A stretch of DNA of 64,000 bases from Mastigias papua. Taxonomy: Eukaryota > Cnidaria > Scyphozoa > Rhizostomeae > Mastigiidae. Positions 27,301-48,946 of this stretch are shown here, in pieces. The notes under the pieces were generated by a model. The model had not been told where the DNA came from and did no database searches. It saw nothing but the letters and a program-made list of their open reading frames with translations. Both the position numbers and the translations under genes were made by a program. Position 1 is the first letter of the stretch. The number at the start of each line of letters is the position of its first letter. Location of the stretch: positions 9,864,898 to 9,928,897 of the forward strand of contig OZ025287.1 of the NCBI GenBank assembly GCA_964019165.1. The letters are read 5' to 3'.

Positions 27301-30300
27301 CAATGGGATCCATCTTGAGGTTAACCGTTATCAGATATTGTTTTAAAACATGAACTGTAAAACTGTTAAATTCGGAATCCTGGTGTTGATAATAAGCAAA
27401 AGATTGCATGTATGTTGTCAGTTTTCCATACGACAATCAAGTCCTGCAACGCAAAGGAAACTGATGGCATTTGTATGTCATATGTAAAATGCATTCTTAT
27501 GCTTTCTACAAATCGTTTTGAACTTATGAAATTCAATCCTTTACTTTCATAGGTGATTTTGGCTGCAAACTCAGCATTCATCTGATCAATTCATTTATGG
27601 CAGTTTCGATCACCACACTTTGCTACATTAGCATTGATCGCTACATTGGAATCTGCGTCAGCAACTTTAACAAGCATGACATACCACACCCAAGATACAT
27701 AATCCCTTTTATCTGGCTTATTGTTTTCCTGTTTTTCATTCCTGCATCCTTATATTGCAAGAGATCTATCAGAATTCTCGATAACAGTTGCGACTGTCTT
27801 GATGATTGGCCTAGTCAGATGGCAAATGTCAACTACCACGTGATCATGGTTGTGACTTGGCTTATCGTACCGTTCTCACTTATGACTTTCTGCTATTTAA
27901 AAATCCTTCGAAAGTTGAAAAGTAGTGATATCAAAGAGCTGAATGATCCAAACCGAAGCAAAAGAAGGAGTGTCAAAATGCTTGTTCTATCGACTACAAT
28001 GTTCTTTATATCGTGGTTGCCGTACGCTTGCTTATTCCTCTTGAAAAAGCTTCAAATTGGCAACCAAAAAATAATCAGGTAAACTTGTACATTAGTTTGC
28101 CTTTTTACTTGGAATATTATTGATAATAGAAATTAATTGATGATTTCAAATTAACAAATGATTAGTAATATTTAATTTTTAGAATATAGGAATACAAGAG
28201 TCCAATCTGAAAGAAAGCACCACATGTCATGGTATTCTATAGTCCAATGGCCTATGAATGTTCCTATGAAAAAATATACACCACTTTGTTGATCCGACAT
28301 AAACAAATTTGAATCTTGTTCGCTAATGCATACCTCACATATTTACAAAGCCTCGTTTTCATAAGGTCGCTACCTGCATTATTACCAAATTACTACAGTT
28401 CTAATGGAAACACATGTTTCAAAACACAAACAACTTTGTTCCGCGACAGTTTGCGACACGTAAAGACAGCCGACAACCGGGCAGCTGAGTTAGAGAAAGT
28501 TCTAACTCAGCGACAGGTAGAGGCAGCTAGCGATAGCTAAAGAGAGCCCTGAAACAGTAACACGTTTCGGAAACAAGTCATCCTGAATCCTGGCAGCACA
28601 TAGCGACACTTTTTCCCAGAATGCTATTGGCATTTCAAATTTTGAAGTTGCGCCAAGTACAAAGTCATTAAATGTAGCAATAAGTAAAGACAGGTAGCGA
28701 TTTTATGGAAACGAATCGTAAAGCAAACAAATGGCTACAGCTTCCTTAAAAGGAATTACATGATTCCGTGAAAGGGTGCCCCCGTCGATAGAGTCCCCAT
28801 TTGAGTGATCACCCCATACAGGCCATGACCCTGAACAATGGCGTTGCCAGACAAAATATACTGGGATGGATAGATCACACATGGTTTGCTGCCACACCCT
28901 TCAGAAGCTTGGAGAGCAAGTGCAACACCCTTTCTACGACAAAATGTCTGTTGAATTAGTTCCGAATTCTCAAACAAATGTTCAAACAATTGCACTTTCA
29001 TTTTGTGTTTTGATGCTGAGTTTAAGTAAACTCTACAAATGATCTGCAAACAACAACATAAATAAAATGTTTATTCAAACAGATGTCAAACAATCAGAAA
29101 ATCGATCTGTGGGAAAACTTTGGTGGACACCAGGGTAAACAGAGCAGCATTTTGTTAGGGAATTTGAAATGACAGGATATAACATTCCAGGGATACAAGG
29201 GTGCTAAAATGGGCCCTACAGTACATTTTCTATAAAAAGTGGAGGGGTTGCAGCCCCCCAGGTCTGCCACCAATCGCAGATACGTCCACTCAGTGTTGTC
29301 ACAGACTGCTGGGACCCTTACTACATGTTGCTGCTATTTTGCTGGTTCTGCATCACATGTTGTTTTTTCTATGCCACTAAACTAATACAACAATGCTGTA
29401 ATTTGAGTCAAACACAGTCAGAAAAGACATGTGGTCATTTGGTCCCCACTGTGGTCGACTCTTATTGTGAAATATTTAAACTAATGTGTATCCTAATTTA
29501 ACACATAGAGAAAACAACAATACCATTCAATTTATGCTAAAAAGCACTGCAGCACAGGACAAGAGTCAGTCATAATAGTGGATCTAGGGGGGGGCTGGGG
29601 GGCATGGCTCCAATCAACAAAATTTAAATGATCTATCAAGCATAACATGCATCAAATGTATTAAATCTTTCTAACTGGTCAATGATTTAAAGTCACTAAC
29701 AAAGATTCATTATCATTACTCATTATTTACATTATTAGTGCATTTTATCATTTATTCTTTTCACTATTGATCTATTCCAGTGATTTGTATGTCATTGTAC
29801 AGCTGATAGCATTTGGAAATTCAGCTTGGAATCCATACCTCTACTGTATTTTTAGCAAGACTTTCAGAAATGGCTTTAAAGCACTGGCTTTTGTTTGCAA
29901 ATGCAAAACTAAATCAAACAACAGCACTGGGCATTCAAACAGGAGGGTGATGATTATATCAAGCAAAGTTGGTGATGTAAATACAAAAAGAAGTGATTGC
30001 CAAGATGAGACTGAGGCCAGTAGAAAAGGCACTGCAGGAGACTTGGAATGAAATCAAAGAGCATTTCATCAAAATGATAACAATCATAAACATAAAAATT
30101 CCCCATATTATTTTAAGATATGATGAAAGCTTTCTCATAGACAAAAAGGATGCTAAATAGAAGAGTTTTTGGAGCATACTAGTAGGGAAAATTCTGAATT
30201 ATGTTGTACAGTTACAATCTCTCTTTTTCAGGCCAGACATATGGCAGGAAAATTTGATTCTGCCGTAATACCCGATATACTTTATAACCAGGGTTTCTAA

Positions 30301-32511
30301 ACAAAATTAGTATTAATATCTAACTATTGGCATCAAATGTGAAATGCAATCGAGTATTCGTATGTAGCTTTATAGTGTTAGTTGTAGTTAGGTATATGTT
30401 CAATCCCAGGGGGTAGTCATGGTATTTTGCTCCCCCTGAGTTATGTCTTTGTATTGTAGTCCGGTAGTAGGTAGTGTCAAAGTACTTTGTTACTGTAAGA
30501 TTTAATATTTGATAAAAAAAGACACAGTTGAAAAGCAGAGTAGTAGGCATCCCCAGCTTGGGGTTTTAGGCAGTGATATCATTTATAGTGTAAACAAGTG
30601 ATAATGGAAGCTTTTGCTGGCAGAAGTGGAGAGTGGTAAACTTGCTTCTATTGTAGTCCTCACTCTAGTCTTCTAGGCCTGTCTTCAAAAGCCAAAAGGC
30701 TATGCCTTGATTACTCTCAATGAGCAAAATTAGGAATATTAAACACATTAAGAGGAATCAAATGTAGTTCCTCATTTCTGATAACCAGAGAAAGTTCTCT
30801 CACAATCAACTATCAATATTTCAATAAGACAGTGCAAAGGGAGGTTTTTAAAGATAAGCTGCCATCAGCTGGCAACTGAGAAATATTTTAGATGTAAAAC
30901 TAGTCATATGAAGTAAAAAATAATGAGAAGTCGGAAAAATTGCCTGCCTTATACAACTACAATGCCAGTCATAAAGTAAGTAAAATAAATACAACTAGAC
31001 TGAACAATAAAAGGAAGTAATTAAGAATCTATGCAAAAATAGCCCCAAAGGGGCTATTCTGTACCCAAGGGTACAATTGAACAATCATCACTATAAACCT
31101 CAAGTTTAGAAATAAAATAGGAATGGGCATCCAATCTCAACAGTGAAAATTTCCTGTTGGGAGAAAAAATTGATGGACATCAAAATCATTCGTCAGTTTT
31201 TAAAGCAACATTCTAACATAATGTGACCAGCAATAAATGCCAGCATACCTCAATAGCATCTTCCACAAATACCGTTGCTTGCAAGTAAGCTCTTTGTTCT
31301 CTAAAATCTAAAAGATAAAATTCAATGAAGTAAATTGCAACAAAAGAGAACTGACTACAGTTAAGCAAAGTTTTCCAAACAAAAACAAAAAACTTCTGCA
31401 AATGGGCAATATGAAAGTTTGAATCAGTCAACAAAATACCAAACTGTACGTTCTTGCATTATGCTTTTTAAAGAATGTCTTGCATTCATAAATACTATAC
31501 ATGGCATTGCTATAATAGTGATGTTTTCCTGCCTCACAAAAACAGCCTTAAATGTGGCTTGAAGTCCATATGGTATTTGGGAGCAACAAGGAGGACTGAT
31601 CTTCTAGAAGAGTTCTTCATCATCAAGGAACAAGGAAATTTAATCATCTACACAGATCAGATGATACTGCACAATATATAACTTTGTTGAACTTGAATGT
31701 TAATATTAAAAAGACACTAACCCTGTCACTATCCCTTTTTTCATTCGTTCAATTTGTGAGTAATATAAAAGTTTAAAAAAATTTTAAATACAATATGAAA
31801 AGAAAAAAACAGGAAATCTGACACCAACAACATACTGACAGCAGCAGCAGCAATGCAAGAAAATAGAATTTCCATGCATCGTTAATATTTAAAGCTTCCA
31901 AAATATGTATCATGTCTCACTTTACCAAACGTTTAAAAAAGTACAATTACATTGAGGAAGAGGAAGCGACCAATCTGGAATCGAGGGAGTCACGCCATAG
32001 AAATGGGGCATATAAAGTCTGCTGTACGCTGGCATATTTCAATAAGACTGCAGAGTCTATGTATGGAATTATGCAAGCAAAGCATACTGGCATAAACATG
32101 TTGAACGGCTGGCGGAGATCTACGACGTACAAAAATCTCCTATTCAACACTGGGGAAGCGACCGGTCTTCGGTAGGGAATACAATTTGCATCTCCAAATA
32201 TCTTTCGAAATTTATCCTGCAAAACCATATCATATCCGCTTTTCAAAGAAGTTCCATTAATATAACATATCAGCGTACAATAGCTTTTTTGAAAATCTTT
32301 GCAAACGTCAACCGAAAAAGTTGCTATTTGGTCATATATGGATTAAATTCAAACCTTCATTGGAATCAGTATCTTGCGAAGTTGTGATGTCTGCAGTATC
32401 GTATGTATCAATTGAGGATATCAATGGGTCATCAAGTGAAGCAGTCAGATAGTGAATGTCCTCCTTCTCAATAAATTCCTCCTGTGGATCGCTTGCATGA
32501 CCCTGAGACAT
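8428..32511 (-). CDS. TPCN2: Two-pore channel 2-like endolysosomal cation channel (whole gene, 28 exons placed)
   Basis: Two-pore channels are two-domain (2 x 6 TM) cation channels of endolysosomes; vertebrate TPC2 is gated by PI(3,5)P2 and, via accessory proteins, NAADP. Exons read on the minus strand: 32355-32511, 31249-31307, [one not found], 23495-23560, 22611-22722, 21910-22026, 21722-21778, 20109-20146, 19328-19403, 18866-18977, 18192-18257, 17863-17927, 17537-17640, 17148-17235, 16698-16784, 16191-16310, 15736-15786, 14940-14981, 14719-14766, 14242-14280, 13440-13495, 12295-12415, 11879-11947, 11522-11605, 10961-11056, 10088-10170, 9736-9817, 9318-9395, 8428-8571. All have AG/GT borders and matching phases except across the missing exon, which must be 2 mod 3 in length. 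The placed exons total 2317 nt (about 772 codons); human TPC2 has 752. Identity is TPC2 rather than TPC1 because of blocks such as PPCG, FRRRLG and NMLI..R..RIIP. A plus-strand GPCR gene is nested between 23560 and 31249. The weakest calls are 21722-21778, 20109-20146 and 15736-15786. Confidence 0.93.
9736..16310 (-). CDS. TPCN2: TPCN2 exons for transmembrane domain II
   Basis: Twelve short exons (39-121 nt) cover IIS1 to IIS6. 16191-16310 is IIS1 (FQYFGDLMAFLNVF). 14940-14981 gives FNLCFIIYYTTEQ (IIS2). 14719-14766 gives GRKRYFSHK. 14242-14280 and 13440-13495 give IIS3 and the following loop. 12295-12415 gives IIS4 (MLIIVRLFRIIP). 11879-11947 is the IIS4-S5 linker and start of IIS5 (NMRPFGGVI). 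11522-11605 gives YYVFAIFGMMIF. 10961-11056 holds YYPNNFDDF before the pore. 10088-10170 carries the second filter MVVNNWHVF, and 9736-9817 is IIS6 (WWFVSVVLCANLIIALVLE). The VNN filter matches human TPC2 (Asn652/Asn653), which gives Na+ selectivity. Confidence 0.92.
10262..10350 (+). repeat. Dispersed repeat copy, related to 61400-61485
   Basis: This stretch in a TPCN2 intron resembles the reverse strand of about 61400-61485, sharing GGTACTACAGAACTT, ACGAAAAAGC and ACCATGTT followed by CATACTGAAAA. Both copies read through in one frame as related peptides (GTTELHCSTKKPHHV and GTTELYYSTKKRYHV), so they probably derive from one transposon family. No terminal repeats were defined. Confidence 0.6.
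15288..15545. repeat. Degenerate CAAT/AATC simple repeat
   Basis: A degenerate tetranucleotide tract (AATCAATCAACC and variants) lies in the TPCN2 intron between the exons at 15736-15786 and 14940-14981. Confidence 0.75.
16698..17640 (-). CDS. TPCN2: TPCN2 exons for the inter-domain cytosolic linker
   Basis: 17537-17640 encodes the TPC2 signature FFRRRLGIRAAYEVL, 17148-17235 encodes GVSKMVLRKLL, and 16698-16784 encodes VLSAPQFQSVFD. Human TPC2 has FRRRLGTRAAFEVL, VGVKPQNLLQVL and VLLSAEEFQKLFN at the same spacing. In two-pore channels this region forms EF-hand-like helices under the pore. 17537-17640 ends with two bases that complete a Gly codon with the first base of the next exon; the other two exons end on codon boundaries. 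Confidence 0.88.
17863..23560 (-). CDS. TPCN2: TPCN2 exons for transmembrane domain I
   Basis: Nine exons encode IS1 to IS6. 23495-23560 gives the end of IS1 (LLLLAFIEKPSSLT). 22611-22722 gives PPCGVTEGIEIVCLLV (IS2). 21910-22026 gives IS3. 21722-21778 is a poorly conserved IS4 (HLATRILLADIR). 20109-20146 is the IS4-S5 linker (VQSVKQTIPEIL). 19328-19403 is IS5 with FFFTMFGMILF. 18866-18977 carries the first pore helix and filter TTANNPD, completed by VMMPAY in 18192-18257. 17863-17927 is IS6 (FFMNMLLAVIYNQFRG). The filter matches human TPC2 exactly through NNPDVM. The Arg of QFRG corresponds to human Arg329, which contacts PI(3,5)P2. Confidence 0.9.
18729..18860 (-). mobile_element. LINE reverse-transcriptase C-terminal fragment
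   Basis: Immediately inside the TPCN2 intron after the first pore exon, the minus strand encodes FAYRGATIWNSLPNDCRAA followed by FPAFKVKLKAML and a stop. The pattern (S/A)YRGA..WNSLP....R......F...LK is the C-terminal tail typical of LINE ORF2 proteins (CR1/L2/Jockey-like). No RT or endonuclease core is nearby, so this is a short 3' relic. It is in frame with the preceding channel exon, so intron retention would append it. Confidence 0.7.
19578..19730. mobile_element. MITE-like inverted-repeat element, copy 1
   Basis: Ends are inverted repeats: GCATAGCTGCCAAATGT on the left and the reverse complement GCATAGCCGCCAAATGT on the right. They continue inward with an ATTGACCAATCATCATGC pair. The element is 153 bp, non-coding and in a TPCN2 intron. 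A related copy is at 24081-24260. No target-site duplication is obvious. Confidence 0.8.
22840..23190. repeat. 27-bp AT-rich tandem repeat
   Basis: About 12-13 diverged copies of a 27-bp unit (core GAAAAGCTGCATAATTTATGA) lie in a TPCN2 intron upstream of the exon at 22611-22722. Because 27 is a multiple of three, the repeat creates a spurious minus-strand frame. Confidence 0.9.
24081..24260. mobile_element. MITE-like inverted-repeat element, copy 2
   Basis: Same family as 19578-19730: it starts GCATAGCCGCCAAATGT, contains TAATTGACCAATCATCATGC and an inverted partner ATGATGATTGGTTAACTAG, and ends GGCAGCTACGC. Arms are more diverged than in copy 1. Confidence 0.7.
26568..30051 (+). CDS. Orphan class A (rhodopsin-family) GPCR nested in TPCN2
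   Basis: Exons: 26568-26844, 27553-28078 and 29781-30051, joined in phase to 357 codons plus stop. TM1 has GNAVV, TM2 LSVAD, TM3 begins after the conserved Cys (GCKL) and ends in IDRY, TM4 has FIWLIVF, and TM5 has the Pro (LIVPF). TM6 has FFISWLP and TM7 NSAWNPYLY, the NPxxY form. The extracellular N-terminus has two glycosylation sequons (NRT, NQS), and a CDC motif lies in extracellular loop 2. The C-tail is Ser/Thr/Lys-rich. The layout suggests a peptide- or amine-type receptor, but I cannot name a ligand. The gene lies wholly within a TPCN2 intronic interval on the opposite strand. The 1.7-kb second intron shows nothing recognisable. Confidence 0.92.
31038..31058. other. Perfect short inverted repeat
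   Basis: AATAGCCCC, loop AAA, GGGGCTATT: nine-base perfect arms in a TPCN2 intron. No known role; it could form a hairpin in either transcript. Confidence 0.8.
31249..32511 (-). CDS. TPCN2: TPCN2 exons 1-2: cytosolic N-terminus
   Basis: Exon 1 (32355-32511) begins with ATG at 32511 and gives an acidic cytosolic tail containing DDPLI. This resembles the human TPC2 lysosomal-sorting dileucine SEPLL, although the acidic residue four places before the leucine is missing here. Exon 2 (31249-31307) ends with LQATVFVEDAIE, matching the helix before IS1 in TPC2. The next human segment (about 25 residues leading into IS1) should be an exon between 23561 and 31248; I scanned for it and did not find it. 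The ATG is chosen because it is the first in the frame and the frame joins exon 2 in phase. Confidence 0.85.
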
Positions 32512-32651
32512 TTTGTTTTGGTCATGTACATCTGACTTCGTCAGTGAAAACGTCCATCACATTAAGTACTGCGGTGATGCCTCGCAGTATAAGCATACGG
32601 AGACCGTGATGACGTAAGCACCTTCGTAGCTTCGTAGTAGCAGTAAAAACA
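32512..32651. promoter_or_regulatory. Candidate bidirectional promoter TPCN2 / AtuA-like
   Basis: Only 140 bp separate the start codons of two divergently oriented genes, so both 5' ends must share this interval or use upstream untranslated exons. It contains TGACGTAA at 32610-32617, matching an ATF/CREB-type site, and an inverted repeat TACTGCG...CGCAGTA at 32567-32589. No TATA box is convincing. Confidence 0.65.
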
Positions 32652-34787
32652 TTGATGCATTGGCCTAGTCACTTACTTCCATGCTTACTTCAGTCACGAT
32701 CACCATTACAACTAACCATGCATCTACCATCTTTCAGGAGATTTTCAAGGACTTACAGTGTTTTTAGCACAGTGCTCACTCGTAGGAACCATGTCGGCAT
32801 TCTTGGACGCAAGGATTGCAACATTAGAGGATGTTCAGGGAAGGTCAGGCCTTTGTCTTCCAACGCGTTTATTGAATCGAATAAAAAAAGTAAATTTAGG
32901 GATTCATTCGATGGAAACACTATCAGGATTGGATGTGCTTCAGGTTTCTGGGGTGACACTGCTGTTGCAGCTCCACAGCTGGTGCAGAGTGGAAGAATCA
33001 ACTTTTTGATGTTTGATTATTTGTCAGAAATTACGATGTCATTGCTGACAGCTGCCAAGAAAAAGTTCCCCGATTTAGGATATGCACCAGATTTTGTGAA
33101 TGTCGCTGTCGGACCACTATTGAAGGATATTAAACAAAAAGGTATTCGTGTGCTAAGTAATGCTGGAGGAGTGAACCCAAATGCGTGTGCAATGGCACTA
33201 AAGAAACAGTGTGAGAAGGCTGGTGTTGATATGAACATTGCAGTTGTAACCGGAGATGATTTGATGCACCGTTTGAAAGATTTAACAACAGGTGAAATGG
33301 GACCAGACCTTGCAGCAGAGATTGGTCCAAAAGCCAAGTTTGTAAACAGCATGAATGCCTACTTAGGAGCTTGGCCTATCTCACGTGCTTTGGATCTTGG
33401 TGCAGATATAGTTATTACTGGTCGCTGTGTAGACAGTGCTTTAGCATTGGCACCACTTTTGCACACTTTTAAATGGTCTCCTGCAGATTATGATCGCCTT
33501 GCTGCTGGGAGTCTTGCTGGCCACCTCATTGAATGTGGGGCACAGGTAACTGGGGGGATATATTCTGACTGGGAAATGGTACCAGATTGGCACAGCATTG
33601 GCTTTCCAATTGTGGAATGCTCATCAAATGGAACATTTCTAGTCACAAAGCCCCCAAACACAGGTGGCTTAGTCACAAAAGGGACTGTTTCAGAACAACT
33701 TGTCTATGAAATTGGAGATCCAAAGAACTATTTCCTGCCAGACGTATCATGCGATTTTTCAGAGGTTAAATTGCAAAGCATTCTGGATGATGCAGATACC
33801 AATGCAGTATTAGTGACAAATGTAAAAGGTCATCCTCCTCCACACATGCTAAAAGTGAGTGGTACATACGTAGATGGTTTCAGAGCCACGGCTGTTTGTC
33901 CTGTTGTTGGCCCACATGCAACTCAAAAGGCAGGTCGTGTAGCTGAAAGCATTTTAAAGCGATGCCGAAGGATGTTCTCTATTCTAGGTTTTAATGATTT
34001 TACAAAAACAAATATTGAATTTTTGGGATCTGAACACAGTTATGGGCCCCACGCCCTTAACACCAACACAAGAGAGGCTGTTTTATGGTTGGCTGCACAG
34101 CACTCTCGTAAAGAGGCTTTGGAGATATTTGCAAGAGAAATTGCACCTGCTGGTACTGGAATGGCACCAGGTCTTACGCACCTTGTTGGAGGTCGGCCTA
34201 AAGTATCCCCAGTGTTGAAATTGTTCACATATTTATACCCAAGAGACAAGATTGATATTGAAATCCATATGAATGGAGAATTTGTGGAGAAATTCAACCA
34301 GCCCAGTATTGAATCAATAAAAACAGATAAATCAAGTGATAAGAATGCTGGAATGCAATATTCAATGCCTCATCCTTTGTTGAAAAACATGGGTAAAGGC
34401 TCATGTACATTCCCTCTTGGTGCACTGGCTTACACAAGAAGTGGGGATAAGGGTAATGATGCCAATATCGGGGTGGTATGTAAAAACCCTGGATTTTTCC
34501 CATTTGTTAAAGAGGCATTGACAGCAAAAGCAGTTGAGAGCTATTTTTCACATGTATTTGAAAATCAAGAGGAACAAGTCAAAGTACAGAGATATGAACT
34601 ACCAGGAATAAGTGCGCTAAATTTTGTCCTGAAGAACTCACTTGGTGGAGGTGGGGTTGCATCACTCCGAAGTGACCCCCAAGGCAAAGCATATGGACAA
34701 ATTTTACTAGATTTTAAAATCAGAAATGTTCCAGATTTGCTCCCATCAACATCAGAGAGACTTACAGATTCTTATGGAGATGAATAG
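32652..34787 (+). CDS. AtuA-like (DUF1446) protein, intronless
   Basis: This single 711-codon open frame encodes the acyclic-terpene-utilisation AtuA-like family. In Pseudomonas AtuA belongs to the citronellol/geraniol degradation cluster, but its own reaction is not established. Visible motifs are SGFWGD (97-102), DYLSEITMS, SNAGGVNP, ITGRCVDSALALAPL and ECGAQVTGGIYSDW in the main domain. TRSGDKGNDANIG (about 595-607) marks the small C-terminal AtuA-like domain, so both parts are fused. Residues 1-70 are rich in Arg and Ser with almost no acidic residues, which suggests a mitochondrial presequence (inference). Two adjacent Met codons open the frame; I use the first. It is head-to-head with TPCN2 and convergent with ARHGAP1. 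Lack of introns contrasts with most neighbours. Confidence 0.9.
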   Translation: MMHWPSHLLPCLLQSRSPLQLTMHLPSFRRFSRTYSVFSTVLTRRNHVGILGRKDCNIRGCSGKVRPLSSNAFIESNKKSKFRDSFDGNTIRIGCASGFWGDTAVAAPQLVQSGRINFLMFDYLSEITMSLLTAAKKKFPDLGYAPDFVNVAVGPLLKDIKQKGIRVLSNAGGVNPNACAMALKKQCEKAGVDMNIAVVTGDDLMHRLKDLTTGEMGPDLAAEIGPKAKFVNSMNAYLGAWPISRALDLGADIVITGRCVDSALALAPLLHTFKWSPADYDRLAAGSLAGHLIECGAQVTGGIYSDWEMVPDWHSIGFPIVECSSNGTFLVTKPPNTGGLVTKGTVSEQLVYEIGDPKNYFLPDVSCDFSEVKLQSILDDADTNAVLVTNVKGHPPPHMLKVSGTYVDGFRATAVCPVVGPHATQKAGRVAESILKRCRRMFSILGFNDFTKTNIEFLGSEHSYGPHALNTNTREAVLWLAAQHSRKEALEIFAREIAPAGTGMAPGLTHLVGGRPKVSPVLKLFTYLYPRDKIDIEIHMNGEFVEKFNQPSIESIKTDKSSDKNAGMQYSMPHPLLKNMGKGSCTFPLGALAYTRSGDKGNDANIGVVCKNPGFFPFVKEALTAKAVESYFSHVFENQEEQVKVQRYELPGISALNFVLKNSLGGGGVASLRSDPQGKAYGQILLDFKIRNVPDLLPSTSERLTDSYGDE

Positions 34788-36143
34788 CCCAATTTCTGTA
34801 TGAAAGATTGTATACTAGCTTGTATTTTCTTGCTTTATTGCTTGGTAGATATTTCTACCATTGATAACAAGTTATTTTTCTTTATGGAAATCTTTCATCA
34901 TTATTTTGGTTCCATATGAAAAATGGAATGTTCAGTCCCATACATGGCTCATATGTTGGGAAGTGCCTGCTAAAACTGGCACTTATCCTGGGCCATCTGC
35001 ACCGTAAAGTGTAGCCAGTACCTTTCACTTCTACTTTTATTTCTCATTGTTGCCATCAGGTGCACATTTGCTACTTGTGATCCAATATGTGCCTGAAACA
35101 GGGCTATATTTCTGTCTGTCTGGGCCCTTGGTGCAATGTGGCTCTTACATAAGTCCACAAAATTTGTCTCATGGTTAGCACCTGCAGTCCCCTGTTAACA
35201 AGAAGTGCTGTTTCCCATAATGGTACCCATAATGGTTCGTTTGCTGCATACTATTTCAGGCATTATCACAAAATGAAATAGTTCAATTACCTGCAGACGT
35301 TTATTTAACCAAGAGGCTGAGTTCAACAGCACTTCATAGAACTGTCAATGTTTTGCTCAGCCCTCCTAACATTCTTAAAATTAAGGGACCCCAGGACCCA
35401 GGCCCAGTTGGCCCATTGATAAATGCAGCCCTGGTCTCAAATCATTGACTTTCTGGAAAACAGATGAGCACTATGGTAACTCGACTAACCACCTTAGACT
35501 CCACATATTGTTGAGTTATGAAAGCAGCTACCCAACCTAACGGAATACTTAAAGTATACTTGTGAAGAAAGTGAATGAATGGAATGCAAGGATAAACAAT
35601 CTGCTATGTTTTTCTGTACACTGGAGTGAAAGTTCCCTCACACATGAACAGGCAAGAGACAGAAAAAGTCAAGATGTCTTTATGATACGATTTGAAAGTT
35701 CAGAGCTACTTTAACATTAAAGATAGCCACTAATTATAATTCAAAAACCCAATGATAACTGATTGCAATGAATGTTAATTACATATTTCTAATAATAAAT
35801 CTACTACAAAACTGGAATTTATTTACTGGCTGTGATAGAGCTACACTTATCTATCAGTCAAATCTCCAATTTCCATTTCTGACTGGAGGGACGTGAGAAT
35901 TAGTGTTTACATCAAATAATATTTCTTACTTAAAGAAATTGAACAAGAAGTCTTCATACGAAGACATCCTGTGAATACTGTTAATCTGACATCTAAGTTG
36001 AGAAATATTACAAATGTCGTATGACAGACCTGACTGTTAAGTTACCAAAAAACTCTGGATGTCAAGTAAAATAGTCGGGTTCCAAGAACATTCTGACAAT
36101 ATGACAAAAAATGTTTGCCATGTGTCAAATATCCGAGAAGTGT
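34788..36143. other. Convergent intergenic region with candidate poly(A) signals
   Basis: This region separates the stop codons of the AtuA-like gene (plus) and ARHGAP1 (minus). Candidate poly(A) hexamers face each other within about 30 bp: AATAAA on the plus strand at 35794-35799 and on the minus strand at 35818-35823. Another minus-strand candidate lies near 35299. No further gene is visible. Confidence 0.5.
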
Positions 36144-48293
<12,150 letters not shown>

Positions 48294-48946
48294 CTTTTCA
48301 GTAATCTAAATGATTGAGATCTGCTGAAAACGTTATAAAAATTTTCAATACGAAAGACAATACAAAATGGCATCTGTCTATGATTATTGCGATGTCCAGT
48401 TTCTATGACTGAAATAAAATAACGTGAAATAAATACTATAAATAAATTCTACTTATGTGCAGTACAGGTGACTCTACACCCAAATACTGTAACAATATTA
48501 TTGACGGCGTGAAAATTGGTCATGGGAAAGCTAAACAAAACCAAATTCGGAGAAATACACGCTGAGGTACCATATTGATAATTCATTTACCTTGTAGCAG
48601 AATTAATCCTTAGACATTGTCCTCTTTGACCCCAAACACATTAATTTGTACTGGAAAGGCAACACATTCACAACGACCTGTGGCACAACATGAGAAAATA
48701 TCTCGCACAGGAGGTTACTCATTAATGCAAGAAGAAGAGAAAGAAAACAAACAGAAACTGATGGTACCTAGACTTTAGTCTTTATTCTCATTTTTTCGAG
48801 CAAACTACTTCTTTGACATTTCTTATTTAACAGTAACTCTCCACATCTTTGGCGCACCCATAAACTTGATTAGGCCGTGCTCCTCCGCGTGCAAGCTCAA
48901 ATAGAAACTGTCAGCCATAGAGCCTCCACTTGGGAATTATCTGAAA
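48294..48946. promoter_or_regulatory. Head-to-head interval ARHGAP1 / MRPL21
   Basis: 653 bp separate the divergent start codons of ARHGAP1 (minus) and MRPL21 (plus). This interval must hold both 5' untranslated regions and probably a shared promoter. I see no definite TATA box or individual factor site that I would assert. Confidence 0.6.

Noticed and set aside
28756..29049. 97-codon minus-strand frame within the GPCR intron
   Set aside because: No resemblance to TPC2 or any family I recognise; considered and dismissed as the missing TPCN2 exon.
31912..32246. Overlapping frames of 87 (plus) and 99 (minus) codons in TPCN2 intron 1
   Set aside because: No recognisable motif, and neither joins the flanking TPCN2 exons in a way that matches TPC2.
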